Counted from the stretch's first letter, positions 38,931 through 50,657 are shown. The stretch is 64,000 nt of DNA from Auricularia sp. M13 (GCA_037042915.1 CM073201.1:1550001-1614000); one strand, 5' to 3'. The notes: generated by a model not told the origin, from the sequence alone. Program-made: numbers and translations.

Positions 38931-40019
38931 CGGATGTGGTCCACCACCTGCTCCATGCGTCGTTCGGTGAGCGCAGCTCGGCATATCTGTCGACTCGCTC
39001 ATCCCCGTGAATAGCAGCATTAGCAGGCCCGATAGACGGCGACAGCGAACGCCGTTTCCTTGGGGCCTTCACCACAAAAGGTGCATTCCCCCCTCCCGCA
39101 CGCACAGAAATGCCAATGCTCACGCGCAGCCTGACCAGCGACATGGACCGTCTCCGGCTGCCCATCTTTCGCGCGCATCCTGCACGCGTACGGGGGCCGC
39201 ACCCGGCGAACGTCACACCGCGAGCGCTCCTGCGCCATGCGCGGCTCCCGAGCGTGCTCTTCGAGTTCCACCTCGTCAGCAGCCTGCTGCCGTTCGCCGA
39301 GGCCGCCGAGGGCCACGAGTTCACCGCGATCGTGAAGTGGACGGCCTGGCGGCTCGTCGAGCCCGGGCACATCAAAGGGCGCAGCAGGATGGTGTGGATG
39401 GACAGTGCGAATGCACCGGATTGTTCAACGCGTATGTGCTTGAGAGGTTCGAGCTGTGTGTGTGTTATTGGCTGATGGGAACTGGCGCAGGTTCGAAGGT
39501 CGCAGAGGGACTTGCGTTTGACATTGTCGTCTTTCGCGAGCGCGAGGGCGGCTTTTGCATTGATCATAGGACGTTCGCCATTCAGACTGTTCAGCAGCCC
39601 GCCTTCTTTGTCCCAACGTCCATCGCGCCGCATAAAACAAAACTGTGCGTCGGTCTCCTTGCGCGCAACGTGACTGTGTGCGCACTGAAACTGACAAGTG
39701 CAATTCATAGGCGGCTCACAACTTTCGAACGTTGTGTTGCCTTTGTATCCTGGCTGTTATGGCCACTGCAGAGAGTATGCGAGCATGTGCGACAATCACA
39801 GACGACAGTTCTCGCTCTCGGAGTGCTGCTTGCCAGCATCTCCGGGTCGTTGGCACCGGCGAACCAGGAGCGCTGGGCGTCGTCCTGGCATCTGTATTCC
39901 TTTTCATTCAGGGAATAGGGCATTTACTCGCCTGCGGCGATGCCATTCGCGCGCGGGGAGCCGCGATGAGGTTGTACGACGACGAGATTCGGGGCGCTGG
40001 GGAAAGCGCGAGTCAATGA
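38852..40019 (+). CDS. Uncharacterised coding region, probable continuation of the kinase-like gene or separate gene
   Basis: Four exons join cleanly in one frame: 38852-38966, 39015-39431, 39491-39730 and 39772-40019. They are separated by introns of 48, 59 and 41 nt with GT-AG ends (donors GTGAGC, GTATGT, GTTGTG). The product reads KDLALELAPQGDDGSP, GAVADVVHHLLHASFAALAG, FRAHPARVRGPHPANV, LLRHARLPSVLFEFHLVSSL, FTAIVKWTAWRLVEPGHIKG, LAFDIVVFREREGGFCIDH, FFVPTSIAPHKTKLCVGLLA, then a membrane helix (LGVVLASVFLFIQGIGHLLA) and a short tail with TGA 40017-40019. I recognise no family. No ATG opens this frame upstream, so the 5' end must come by splicing, probably from the kinase-like gene. It converges on RRP17, 62 bp away. 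Confidence 0.5.
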
Positions 40020-40081
40020 TGTATTGTACACCAGTCCTTGTCCGGAGCGCGCGAAAGAGATACATGGGTGCGGAGGGGGTG

Positions 40082-40913
40082 CTATCTTCTCTTGGACGGT
40101 TTCTTGTTGGACGACATCCGCCCTGCGGCGGCCTTGTATGCTTGTCGCGCTTTCTGCTTGTCCTTCGCGGCTTTGCGCGCAGCCTTGCCCTCGTAGCGGA
40201 ACTTGTCCACTTTTGGTTTCGCTTTGGGTTGCCGTTGCCGTTGCGAAACGTCCTTTTCGACGGGCGCGGGCGAGGCGGAATTGCGCGGAGCTTTGGGTTG
40301 TAGGCGCTGGGATTCGGGACCCAGGATGAGGTCGTCGGTGGTGAAATCCTCGACGACGGTGACGGTTGCGAGTTGTTCTTCGTCTTCGAACTCCATCGCA
40401 TCGTCGCGGGCGCGGCCGTCGTCGCTCTGGTCTTCATCGTCGTCGGAAGCTTGGATATTGTATAAGCTCATGTTGGATGGACCATTGGACGTTGAATCTA
40501 CGCACCCATTACGGCGCCCAGAGCCTTCTCTACCGCTGCCGCATTCTTCTTTGCCTGTTCTGCGAGGGCTTTGCGGCCCTGAAGTAGAGTCCGTATGAGT
40601 AGAGCAGGTCAGAGGCACGAGTTGTGCGTACCTCTCTGCGAGCCTCTAGCCGCTGCTGCTTATCTCTCTCTTGGGCCTTCTTGCGCTTCTCCTCGGTGCG
40701 CTGAAGCTTGCGTTTATGAAAGCCGGTTATGAATTCCCTGTAGGCAGATAGGCACGAGCGGGCAGGAGCTGCGGGGATTCAGCTGACCTGCGGGCGTCGT
40801 CGTCAAACACGATTTCCTTTAACTGTTCCTGTCGGGCGCGCTTCTTTGCGCGGATGACGGTGTGCGAGTGCGAGAGGACGGACGCGTTGGATGCTGCTGC
40901 CATGAGGTGCAGA
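40082..40913 (-). CDS. RRP17: rRNA-processing protein 17 (Rrp17/Nol12/Nop25)
   Basis: The start is ATG 40913 (MAAASNASVLSHSHTVI). The defining block follows: RAKKRARQEQLKEIVFDDDA, an intron, then REFITGFHKRKLQRTEEKRK and KAQERDKQQRLEARRE. A further intron leads to GRKALAEQAKKNAAAVEKAL. The final exon is acidic (ASDDDEDQSDDGRARDD), then basic (RYEGKAARKAAKDKQKARQA), and ends MSSNKKPSKRR with TAG 40084-40082. Rrp17 is a nucleolar 5'-3' exonuclease-like factor that trims the 5' ends of 5.8S and 25S rRNA. The highly charged composition and motif order fit the family well. An open frame continues upstream to 41038 with no better start. The gene is divergent from the coiled-coil protein. Confidence 0.82.
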
Positions 40914-41439
40914 GCGTGAAAATCAGGCTCGTTTTCAACTTCCGCGACGGCGATCTTTGCCTCGTCGGGCTCCGAGTCAGGCTCGCGCACAATCTGACCG
41001 TGGCTTTCATTCGCGTCCTGCGTCTTGCCTGCTGGCACTGTGATTGTGCGCCGTCATGCCATTGCCCATGAGAAAATCCTCGAGGAAATGGCCTTGCGTG
41101 CATGCATTTTTGCCCTTTTCGCGCCTCCCCGTCCGTCGTTGAGTTGGCATGCAGTGAGCATCTTGCGCCGAAGGGCTGCATTCGTCCGATATCGATCCTC
41201 GTACTGCGCGTGCGGCGGATGCATATGCGGATAGGCAGTGCGTAATTCGTCCGCCGAGCAGACCTGCGCTGCTCGCGTGCTGTACCGTGCGGCAGCGCGT
41301 GCCGGTCGGTAGGAAAGCAAAGCAAGCGAGGCCCGCAGCGACCCTGACAGTGCCCAACTTGCAGTGAAAGCAGAGATAAATACGGCCAAGTAACCGCGGC
41401 CAGCACTCCGTTCTGAATCTTCTCTTCTTCCTTCTTACC
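40914..41439. promoter_or_regulatory. Divergent intergenic region (RRP17 / coiled-coil gene)
   Basis: The region is 526 bp between two divergent start codons, so it should hold both promoters. A TATA-like AGATAAATACGG sits at about 41370-41385, some 60 bp before the plus-strand ATG. No conserved protein is encoded here. Confidence 0.4.
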
Positions 41440-42640
41440 ATGTCCATGACCTCGCGTTCCGGAACGCCCATGGGCAGCTTCGTGCCCAGCATAGGCAGCT
41501 ACGAGTATGCGCCCACTCCACGCTTCCCGTATCTCGCTGATATGCCCCGCAGCGCATCGCTCATCCACCATTACCGCCGCCAGACCCCCAGCCCAGAGAC
41601 GACGATGGAGGCTGGCCCGTCGTCACTCCCTCCGACTCCGCCGCCGCGGGATCAAACGCCGCCGGGACGAGCATACACGCCCACGGCCGCCTCGTCCGCC
41701 TCGCCGTTCAACTCGCCGCGCCCCAAGTATGCGCGCAGCGCCTCGACGTCTCGTTCCAGGGCCCGCTCGCAGCGTGCAGAGATTCTCAGCCTGATCATGC
41801 AAGAGGAAGATCGCCAGTTATCCCGTCTTCACGAGGCCAACGACGCCCTGGCTGACCGGCTCGAGCACGAAATCCAGTGCGTGCTGGCGATTCGCAGCCT
41901 CAACCTAATTCCTGACGGACTCGCGCCACTGAATAGCCGCGCCGACTTGGCGGAATTGCGCGCCGAGCAGGCCGAGCAGCGGGCGCGCGACGCCTACACC
42001 AAGTCGCAGACATACGCCGTCGCAAAGCAGCAGGCCGACATCGAGATCACGCGATTGCACGAGGAGGTGCGCATCCTCCCCGTCCGTGGCTATCCGCCGC
42101 TTATCGTGATGGGTGACGCACACAGAACAAGCGCTATCGGATGCAGCTCGAGAGCGCGACGCGCGAGCTGAAGCGCGCGCAAGCTGAGCTCGCCGCGATC
42201 GACCAGCAGCGCGTCGAAGCTGAGCAGGCGGCCGCCGACGCGCGCGAGACGGCGCGGCAGTACCGCGCGGCGCTCGAGGCACAGCAGGCGCGCGAGGCCG
42301 GCCTGCTCGAGGGCCGGCGGCTCGGGCTCGAGGAGAGCATGCGGGCCTACCTGCTCGAGCGCCCCGCGGCCGCCCCCGCGTCGCCCCGCAGCAGCAGCTC
42401 AGAAAGCGCGCGCGCGGCGTACCAGAGGGGCCGCGCGCGTGGTTACGAGGAAGGGCGTGCGGACGGCGCTGCGGCTGGTGCGTGGTTCCCGCGTGTCGAT
42501 CGGCAGGAATGCACTCGAGCTGATCTCCATTGTTTGGTGCAGCACGCGAACGCGCCATGAAAGCGTTCGACCGCTTCATATCGAACCACGAGGCAGACAT
42601 GCCCGAACTTTTCGAGACCAGCCCGAGAAATCGCTCGTAA
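41440..42640 (+). CDS. Coiled-coil protein of unknown function
   Basis: The start is ATG 41440 (MSMTSRSGTPMGSFVPSIG). The N-terminal 130 residues are Pro/Ser/Arg rich and look disordered (PPTPPPRDQTPPGRAYTP). From RAEILSLIMQEEDRQLSRLH onward the protein is a long heptad-like coil. It is continued by SRADLAELRAEQAEQRARDA after an intron and by RYRMQLESATRELKRAQAEL after another. An Arg/Ala/Gly-rich stretch (AYQRGRARGYEEGRADGAAA) precedes the last intron (donor GTGCGT at about 42480). The last exon gives RERAMKAFDRFISNHEADMP, ending ELFETSPRNRS with TAA 42638-42640. The exon junctions all hold frame, so the gene is well supported even though I recognise no family. The third base is strongly G/C biased. 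Confidence 0.68.
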
Positions 42641-44167
42641 GGTGCCCGCCCATCCTCGCAACCTCCTGGTCAGAGCAGCATTTCTCACATGTGCTCGTCC
42701 CAGTTCCAGATCCGGAACTCCTGGAACTCCTCGACGACGATGAGGGGCAGGGGCCTGAAGATTTATACGGGCACTGGACTGCTTATTCAGGCACGTGGAC
42801 GCTGCATTTGACTCGCCCTTGCTGCCATCGCTTTCGTACGTCGCTGTGCTGGTATCTACGATTATTACGTGCAATGCATCTGAGGACGTTGGACTGCGCT
42901 ATGCTGTTCACACAGCTTACTCGACAATGAGTGGGCTATGTGGGCGTGACTATCTGAGGTCTACCTAAACTGCCAGTCAAGAGTTCGGGTTGCAATTGCG
43001 TATCAGCAATTGCGACAGCTTGGCAATCCGTGTATGTACAGCTGCTGCCTATCGAGGGTAAAGCACCCGCACAGGCACTTCATCACGAAGCGAAGGACCA
43101 CTGCCACCTCTCTGCTGTACCCTGAGCGTCCATGCCAACACCGGAGATTGCGTTGTTGGTGGTGTACGTGCCAGAGTAGCTACGGAATGCAAAGATGGGT
43201 CCCGCGATTCTCTGCCCGCGGTGCAGGTTGCCAGCGACGCGGCAAATCGTGTTGTATGCGAGACCCGGCGGCTGTGGGGTTACTGCAGGATACTGATGCA
43301 TCTTGAAGCGGATAACAGAAACAACACTGGTGCATCGAAGTCGCAGCATGGATATTCAGGGTGCGTCTAAAAGGAGGGACGAGACACGCATGCTGACGAG
43401 TCTGATACGCTTTAGCAAGGGTCCATGATCAGACGGGGCCGCGCAGAATGAAAGATGGTCACGATCGATGAACGATGAACTGTCAGTTCATGTTTTTTCG
43501 ATCCTGCAGCTGGCCACCTTCATCGGGAGATACGGTAGCACGCTCGACCGGAAATAGCTCAGCAGCAAGCGGCGGTGTTAACGCACAGACTTGCCGCTGT
43601 ACATCGGGGAATTCTGAGGAGTTGAATCTCCTTCAGACGTAGAATGGGAGCGCCGTTTGTGTGCTTTATGCCGTTCAAAGGCACAGTTGAACTGTAAAAC
43701 TCATGATGTCAAGCTCCAAGTCGTATGCAGATGTCCAGACACTAAGGGTTGTGCGCTCCGCGCGGAGGTAGCAGCGGCTTGGTCGGCGAAGCTGGGAGCG
43801 TTCAGGCGACGGTGCAGTGCGGGGTCGTCAGGCATGCCAGGTTGGGAGAGAAGAAGGCCTTTGCACAAGACAGCACAGGTTAGCCGGGAGCAGAGAGTGC
43901 AGCAGCGAAAGTCTGAGGAGCAAGTCGTAGAAAATTGGAAAGCAAGACAGGTCACGAGATTTTTACTGCGGGTCATGCGTGGCGGAAGAGGTCGCGACGC
44001 TGAGGACCGAGGCTGTAAGGGGTTTCTGGAGGAGGATACAGGGGGGCTCTGAGGGGCTGGTTTTGCGCCCGCTGATGGTGATACTAAGCAGACCATAAAG
44101 CGGACGGGGCCGAGGAGCATCTCACAAACTTGAACTCGCCCTCTGCAACTTGACCTAGACTTGGACA
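42641..44167. other. Long intergenic stretch, no convincing gene
   Basis: This is the longest gap in the window, about 1.5 kb. Open frames here (for example 43657-44052 on plus and 43701-44192 on minus) overlap each other, lack recognisable motifs, and show no paired splice signals. I found no tRNA-like cloverleaf or repeat. It may hold untranslated regions, a promoter for the hydrolase-like gene, or a non-coding RNA. Confidence 0.45.
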
Positions 44168-45366
44168 ATGAGCGTGTCGACGGCCTCTCCACTGTACTCG
44201 CCCTCTGTCGGCGCCCGGCGCAAGAACGTCAAGCTGCCCAAGCTGCCGCTCTCCGCGTTCACGCCGCCCAACTCTGGCACCTCCGACCGCTTCCCGCTCC
44301 CGCCCAGCCCCAGCGCCGTGCACCCGGCCGCGCTCGTCGACGCCGGCGTCGCTGGCGCCCTCGACGAGTGGAAGACGCAGATGGGCGACGCGCTCGTCGC
44401 CAAGAGTAGAGGCGTCGTGCTGGCGCTGCCGTCCGCCGATGACGAGCTGATCAAGGCGTATGTCCAGAGTCGCAGTCGAGACTCGGCCTGGCTGACATTG
44501 CCCCGCACAGCGCTGAGCAAGATCCGTCTGTTATCGCCGTCTCCGTGCCGCTCGACCTGTCCGCTGGCGCGCCCGACGCCGCCGCACTCCCGGCCGCCAT
44601 CGCCTCGCCGCCAGCAAATCTCGCTGTGTCCGTCCGGACAACATTCTCGACTTTCTCGCCGCAGCTTGCAGACGGGCTTCATTGGGCGGTGTCGCGCGGC
44701 CTTAACGTCGACCTCGACGTCCAATCCGACCTTACATCCGAGGCCGGATGGGAAGCTCTTAACGAACTGATCAGCAATGCATTGAGCTCCGAGCGCCCGC
44801 AAGGAAGCTCATCGAAAAAGGGTGCAATCGTGCTCTGTGCGTCTATCTCGTTCCTTCCGCGATTGTGCTGCTGACGGCAAGGATTCTCTATCAGCAAACG
44901 TACTCCCGGCGCCTCTGGACCTCGAGCTCCCGCTCGTCAAGCTGCTCACCCATCCCGTGTACCGCAACTTCCAGAACTACACCTCGACCATCTCGCTCTT
45001 CCCGAACGTCTTCCTCAAGTTCGCTCCGCCATCGTGGGGGCAGCCCATACCCTCCAGCAGCGATGCCGAGGGTGGAAAGCACAAGCAGGAATGGAAGCGC
45101 CGAATTAAGATGTACTGTATGTGACGTCTCTCTTCTAGCTTCTTCTCTCCCTCGGGCACGTGGGCTGAATGCACGGCACAGTGGGTCAGGGCATCGAGGC
45201 GTTTGGGTGGCAGCGCATCGTCTATGCGTCTGCAGCCAAAGATGTTGCAACGGGCGCGGGAGACTGGTATGCGCTTGCACGCGAGAGCCTGGCGGAGCTG
45301 GGCGTAGAGCAGGACGCGGTAGACGGCGTGTTTGGTCTGAATGCGCAGGGCGTGTACTCAGTATAG
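44168..45366 (+). CDS. Fungal TIM-barrel metal-dependent hydrolase-like protein
   Basis: The start is ATG 44168 (MSVSTASPLYSPSVGARRKN). Exon 1 has LPLSAFTPPNSGTSDRFPLP and RGVVLALPSADDELIKA. The next exon reads AEQDPSVIAVSVPLDLSAGA, followed by LADGLHWAVSRGLNVDLDVQ, LPLVKLLTHPVYRNFQNYTS, LFPNVFLKFAPPSWGQP and EWKRRIKMY. A last intron (donor GTATGT at about 45118) gives LGQGIEAFGWQRIVYASAAK and DWYALARESLAELGVEQDAV, ending FGLNAQGVYSV with TAG 45364-45366. The final block matches the C-terminus of amidohydrolase-2-like proteins (FG-x-x-RI-x-x-GSD... then an NA-x-x-x-Y end). However, the usual GSD reads YAS, and I see no HxH metal motif at the N-terminus. It may be a degenerate, non-enzymatic relative. 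Confidence 0.6.
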
Positions 45367-45859
45367 TGTGTGTATGTGTGTATGGGTGTGTTTATTCTGT
45401 TCCTGGAATGTAATCGCGTGTAATATCTTTTTCTTTTGTTATGAGATCACGTCGTGTGCCGTGAACATTTTGCCATCACAGACGGGGGTCGTCAGCGCTC
45501 AGAGTCACCGGTACAAAGAGCAGAGCGGGTCCTTAAGTTGAATATGTACCACTAGGAATATGAAGGGCGCCAGAGAAGAAGGCGCTCATGGGATTAATAC
45601 CGCGAAGGGCGGCCGGATTGGACTGGATTGGGAGCGACGTGCGTGCGGGCCACATGGCGTTGCCGGAGTCAACATTCGATCGACGTGTTGGGGAGGGCAG
45701 ACGTGCGCCGAAGGCCGGAAGCCATTCCGTTCTGATTTGAACCCGCGACGACTCCGACACTCTCCCTCTTGCCCTGATTCCGTCGCCCGCGCCCGCCGCC
45801 CGCGCCACCCGAGACGCCCCGAACCCCCTGCGCGCACGCGCCCGGAACGTCCCGCGAGC
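45367..45859. other. Intergenic region with GT-rich tract
   Basis: The region lies between two plus-strand genes. A short alternating GT/TATG tract follows the stop codon at about 45366-45392. The rest should hold the 3' end of the hydrolase-like gene and the promoter of the Q-rich protein. Confidence 0.4.
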
Positions 45860-48720
45860 ATGGACGCCGTTCAGGAGATTCTGAAGCGCAACAAAGCGGC
45901 CCAGCAGCAGCAGCAGTCGCCGCAGCCCAGCCAGCCCCCGACGTGCGTCCGGCTCGTGCCAATGGCATCCACGCGTCGCTGACCCCGTCCGTGCCCCGTG
46001 CGCGCGCGTCGCCCCTGCAGCACGCCGGGCCAGCACTGGGAGGTACGGATCGCATGCATGCACGGGGATATGCCGGGCTTAAACGCGTCTCCTGCAGCAC
46101 CAGGACCTTTCCCGCCAGCCCGCCCACGCGAAACCATCACAGCCCGCGGCCACTCAGTATGCCGCCCAGCAGCCGCAGCCGGACGACATAAATCCCATCT
46201 TTCGTCCGCCAGCAGTCGCCCCGCCCCCGCCAGCCCCGTCCTCGTCCGCCGCATGGGCCGCCCAGCCCCAGCAATCGAATCCCAGACTCGCGCCCAACAC
46301 GCCCGGGAGTGCTGCACCGCAACCGCAGGCCCACAACGGCCTTCCTGTCCAACAGCACCAACCGCTGCCCGCACAGCCGCCTTCCCCGCCAGAGCTACAA
46401 GACCCCTTCATGCGTCAGGGCAATAGCCAGCGGCGATCGTCCAAACCCCTCCAGCGCCAGTCCGTCTCCCACCAGCTCAACCAGCCACAGCCCGCACAGC
46501 AGCAGCAGCCTCCCTCCATGTCGCCCGTGGCCAGCACGAGCGGGTACTACCCGCCAAATGAATTGCCACAATACCCCTCCAGCAGAGACAACCCGCCTCC
46601 TCAGTCGACTCCTATGGCCCAGCACCACCCGCAGCAGCTTCCACAGCAGCCGCCAACGCAGCAGCACCAGAGCCGTGCGCAATATGAGCGCGCAGACCCT
46701 GCCTACACGCAGGGCCGGGGGAGCTCGCCGTCCGTTCCACACTACGCGGCTCAGCAGGCTTCCTACTCCCGCAGGGCTTCATATGGCGGAGTCGCTCCCA
46801 ACGAACCCGCCCTCCCCATGCAAGTTCCACGCCACCGGAACATTCCGCTCGCCCCGCCGCCCAGCGTGGACCGCGAGTCCGTCACCATCTTCATGGAGGA
46901 CTTCCGCTCGACCTCGGACGGTGAGCCGGAACACCTCCTGGCCGAGGTCATTATTCCCCTCCGCACCTCCGCCACGCACGACGGGTTTTGGGCCAACGCA
47001 CAAGAACTCGTCGAGCAGCTGCAGGCAGGCCCCAGCAGAATTGATGGTGCGTGCGCCAGTGCTCACGGTGATGCGGACATGCTTAACAAGCCTCCGTGTT
47101 TTGGGGGAGTGTAGGCCCGGCCAAGGTATTCTGCCGTCGTGGCAAATACAAACATTGTTTCATGCGTATGAGCGATGCGAGCGACATCGAATGCCAGCCA
47201 TCCAGTTTGCAGATCTCCCCCGAATTGAGCATTCAGATCACCATCGAGGCCGTGAGTCCCCCCAGCCACCATCTTCTGGCACACTAATCCTGAGCGCAGA
47301 ATCGCACTCCCCATGCTTCACAGTATCGAGCAGCGCCGTATCATGTCCCAGCCCGTAGATCCCCGCGCCAGTCTATCCCGAACGAAGGTGCCCCCATTGC
47401 CCAGCCGGTGCCGTCGCGGGAGCTGGTACCTATCGACGTTTACCCGCATTCGACTCAGCACCATCACAGCATCGCTGCCTCCAGTATGTCGGGCCCTTCA
47501 AAGCACGCCGGCACCCGCGTCATTTCTCCCATAGACACGAGCCACCGTCGAGATTCTGCTCCTATGTCCCCGCCTCATCGCAAACGGTCTGTCACTGACC
47601 GCGGTCCTGACTCCCCGACCGGAATGGACATGGACGAGCGCCCCACCAAGCGCCCCTCTGTGACCAGTCTTTCCCAGTCTGCGGGCGGGTATGCCCAGGG
47701 CCCACAGCAGCAAGCGGCGCAACACCCGGGTCCGCAACAACCTGTGTCCGCGGGAGGCGCTCAATCCGGGTACTATAGCAGTAAACCGCCTTCGCAGGCC
47801 CAATATGGCGGGCCACGTCCGAGCACTTCTGGTGGTATCGGCTCTCAGCAGGCTGCCCCACCTCCGCCGCCGCCGAGTGCTTCCGTACGTCCTCAACACG
47901 AAGGGGTCGCATCTCCTCCCGCTGCTAGCTCGGATTCCGGCACGCGGGAAAGAACACCCACACAATCGCTGTCAAACCCCAATTCGCACAGCAACCTTAA
48001 AGCAGACGCATCCGGAGCCAAGGAACCCTCCTCGCCCACCGTACGGGGTAGTTTTGACGATGGGCAGTGGCGGGCACCGAGAGCGCAGGTCAACACCGCC
48101 ATTGCCAATTGGCTGAAACCTCATATCCAACGCGAGGGTGAGCAAGCTACTGTTCACTCTGTTTCACCTTGATGTTTCGCGGTGCTCACCCGATCATGAC
48201 AGAGGGCTACTCGGAATTCATGCACTCTAAGGGCCATGTGCTGAGCATCCCTCAGCTGTTGCGCGTCTACGGGTTTGCGCAGCGGCAAATCGCCAAGTGG
48301 AACAACCAGCGAACACCAGAGAACGCCGAGGGCTGCCCACTCAAGAAGATTGGGAAATCGAACGTCCTGCAGGCGCTCGGGCGGCAGACCTCGTGGGGCT
48401 CGGACTGCGAGCAGACGCTCGCGTTCGTGGAGAAATACGGCCCTGGCGGGCCACGCGAGACCGAACGCGTTGTCGCGCTGGTTAACGGCAAGGTCATGCC
48501 CGGTGAAAAGGAGGGCTCTGTTTACTTCCTGCAGGTCCTACGCGAGGTGGACAAGGAGTGGCGAGCGAACAACATGCACGCGCACCACACGAACAACGGC
48601 GATGCCGGGAATTCCAATGGCACCAACAACGCCACCGGCAACGACAACATGAACGTTGACGATCCGCAGCGAAAGGCCAGCGTAGACTCGGTTTACACGC
48701 CCGAACAACCCCCCGCTTGA
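45860..48720 (+). CDS. Q/P-rich probable transcriptional or chromatin regulator with an orphan C-terminal domain
   Basis: The start is ATG 45860 (MDAVQEILKRNKAAQQQQQ). A long low-complexity region rich in Gln, Pro and Ser follows (for example SVSHQLNQPQPAQQQQPPSM). An ordered block begins at DRESVTIFMEDFRSTSDGEP, continues HLLAEVIIPLRTSATHDGFW, and after an intron AKVFCRRGKYKHCFMRMSD and ISPELSIQITIEA. After more disorder (HRKRSVTDRGPDSP, ERPTKRPSV) a C-terminal ordered domain reads NTAIANWLKPHIQREGYSEF, MHSKGHVLSIPQLLRVYGFA, QRQIAKWNNQ, KIGKSNVLQALGRQTSWGSD. It ends SVDSVYTPEQPPA with TGA 48718-48720. The mix of prion-like Q tracts, basic patches and a compact helical end suggests a nuclear regulator. 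I do not recognise the domains. Confidence 0.66.
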
Positions 48721-49515
48721 GTGCGGAATGGACACCTGAGAATTATATGCCTTGGAATATTTACAGATTCGGCTTCCAACTCTAGGTATTTCTACTGCAT
48801 ATATGTACCGCGCGTGCCTTCCTCCTTCGCCTTCTCGTCAGGTTTGTAGCTTTAGGTGTACTTACAGGAGACCTATGAAATGATTCCGCGACGAAACTGT
48901 CACTAGACCCTGACGCGGAGAACGCACGCGTGCTTCCTCAAACGATCGTGTGTTTCTTGGCCTGACATCCGAAATTGCAGACGCCCAGGACCAGGTCGGC
49001 ACGGTTGCACTCTGGGGTATGGCTTCTGCTGACGTACACGGCAACGCGCTTGAAGTCGACTTGCGATCGTTGATACATTCAGCTTACACACGGCTTTGAG
49101 GGGGAAAAACGAAACGAATAAAATTAGGCTAAATATGAAAGCGAAACGATAATGTCCGAATGTGAGAAATGGGTCTGTACAGGTTGAATGACGAAGGGTG
49201 GCCCCCGGTCTAGACTGTCGTCAACGGTCGCTTGGATACAGCGCGAAGTCGACGGATGTCTGCCAGCTAACTCCAGGGGTATATCTTCACTCCGATCTCT
49301 ACAATACTGTTACATTACCCGCACAACGGCCCAAGTGAAGATAACGCAAGAGAGATTGAAGATAGATGATGAACGACGCGCGTGGGCGGTTGTGGAGACT
49401 AGCTTCATCACAAGCACGCACCAACGCCTCGTCTTCTTCCGTAGTTGCAGCACGAGATCCCAGTATCCTCACACAAGCTCGTCACAGATCGCTCCCATAC
49501 GAAGCGCTCGTGCGT
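48721..49515. other. Intergenic region between convergent genes
   Basis: About 800 bp lies between the stop of the Q-rich gene and the end of the mucin-like gene. I see only unconserved short frames and no RNA gene. Both 3' untranslated regions must lie here. Confidence 0.4.
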
Positions 49516-50657
49516 TCAACGACGTTCGCTACAGGGGAAGTAAGAACAAGGGGGGTCAGCGACCGAGTTGCTATGACAAAACGCGTTGTACTACTCACCT
49601 CATGCCGCCGTAACCCATGTCAGCGCCGCTCTGCGCAAGACGACGTTGACGGAACGCCTGATTGATAAATCAGAACATGTGCCGGTAAAGCCGATAACGA
49701 AAGGCCACAGACCTTGCGGTACTTCGTGCGCTCATACGTGACAAGACCGACGACGATAAGAGCGATGACCGAGATACCAGCAAAAACACCCAGGCCGATA
49801 GGCAATACTTCGAGCTTCTTGCCAGGGATGTTCACACCTGACGACGTAGGTGCGCCATCGTTGGCACGGGTAGCGGACTGGTTCTGCGGCGTGGTGGCCG
49901 AAGGGGCTGCTGCGTCGCCAATGGGGATGCTGGTCGAGCCCTACATGTTGTCCTCAGCCACTATCCGCAAACCCGGAATATCATCACGCACGATAACTTC
50001 GACGTCGCCTTGACCAGAGCCCTGGCCGTTGTTAGCGCCGGCGCCGCCGGTCTGGGCGGGTGGAAGGGAAGTATCTGTCGAGGCTGTCGAGGCCGTCGAG
50101 ACACCGGCACCAGCACCGCCGTCTGTCGCAGACGCAGAATCTGATGCCGAAGTCGTGTCAACCGGCGGTTGCGCAGGGGGCGCGGCCGTCTGCGCTGGAG
50201 CTGCAGACGTCGTGGACACGGTCGTGGTCGTAGAGTCAGAGCTCGCGGGCGGCGGGGGCGGCGGCGGCGCGCTGGTCTGTGCAGGCGGCTGCGCAGGCGG
50301 TTGCGAAGCTGGCGGCGGCTGCTGACCCTCAGGAACGAATGTATCTGTGCAGCGGCGCTCCTCGCGGACGAGGTTCTGGCCGTTGACGACGATGGGCGTT
50401 AGTGTTATTGTGCAGTCTTCGACCACGCTTCCGCCAGCACTGCCAAGACACGGGGGTCAGTTGCCGCTACCGCTGGCTGCGCTGCTGATGGGTACGCACA
50501 CTTGGATGACATTGTGGGTCGTGACTGTCTGAGGGCCGTCGAAAGCAGCGTCGTTCTGGCGCTTGTAGATAGAATACGGGAGGGGTGCGGGTGCTGCTTG
50601 CGCGAGTGCTATGAATGTCGCCAGGAGGGAGATCGAGTAAAGATAGTGGTGGAACAT
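49516..50657 (-). CDS. Mucin-like single-pass membrane protein with signal peptide and Kex2 site
   Basis: The start is ATG 50657: MFHHYLYSISLLATFIALAQ followed by AAPAPLPYSIYKR is a signal peptide and a dibasic Kex2-type processing site. The ectodomain has NDAAFDGPQTVTTHNVIQVC, CTITLTPIVVNGQNLVREER and a short Cys-bearing segment. A long Pro/Ser/Thr-rich stretch follows, likely O-mannosylated (SSDSTTTTVSTTSAAP). After an intron comes a single helix, VLPIGLGVFAGISVIALIVV, with a positive stop (YERTKYRK). The cytosolic tail is AFRQRRLAQSGADMGYGGM. A strong donor (ATGAG|GTGAGT at about 49592) leads to SERR and TGA at 49518-49516; unspliced, it would stop at 49595. This architecture is common at the agaricomycete cell surface (sensor- or adhesin-like). 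No specific function can be claimed. Confidence 0.72.

Noticed and set aside
38905-39708. Long minus-strand open frame antisense to the uncharacterised plus-strand exons
   Set aside because: The composition is dominated by Arg/Ser typical of a shadow frame. The plus strand gives coherent exons with proper introns.
43657-44192. Overlapping open frames on both strands in the 1.5-kb gap
   Set aside because: There are no motifs, no splice support and no coding-like composition.
45735-45760. tRNA-like B box (GGTTCAAATCA on the minus strand)
   Set aside because: The flanks do not pair into a T stem or acceptor stem, and no A box lies at the right distance.
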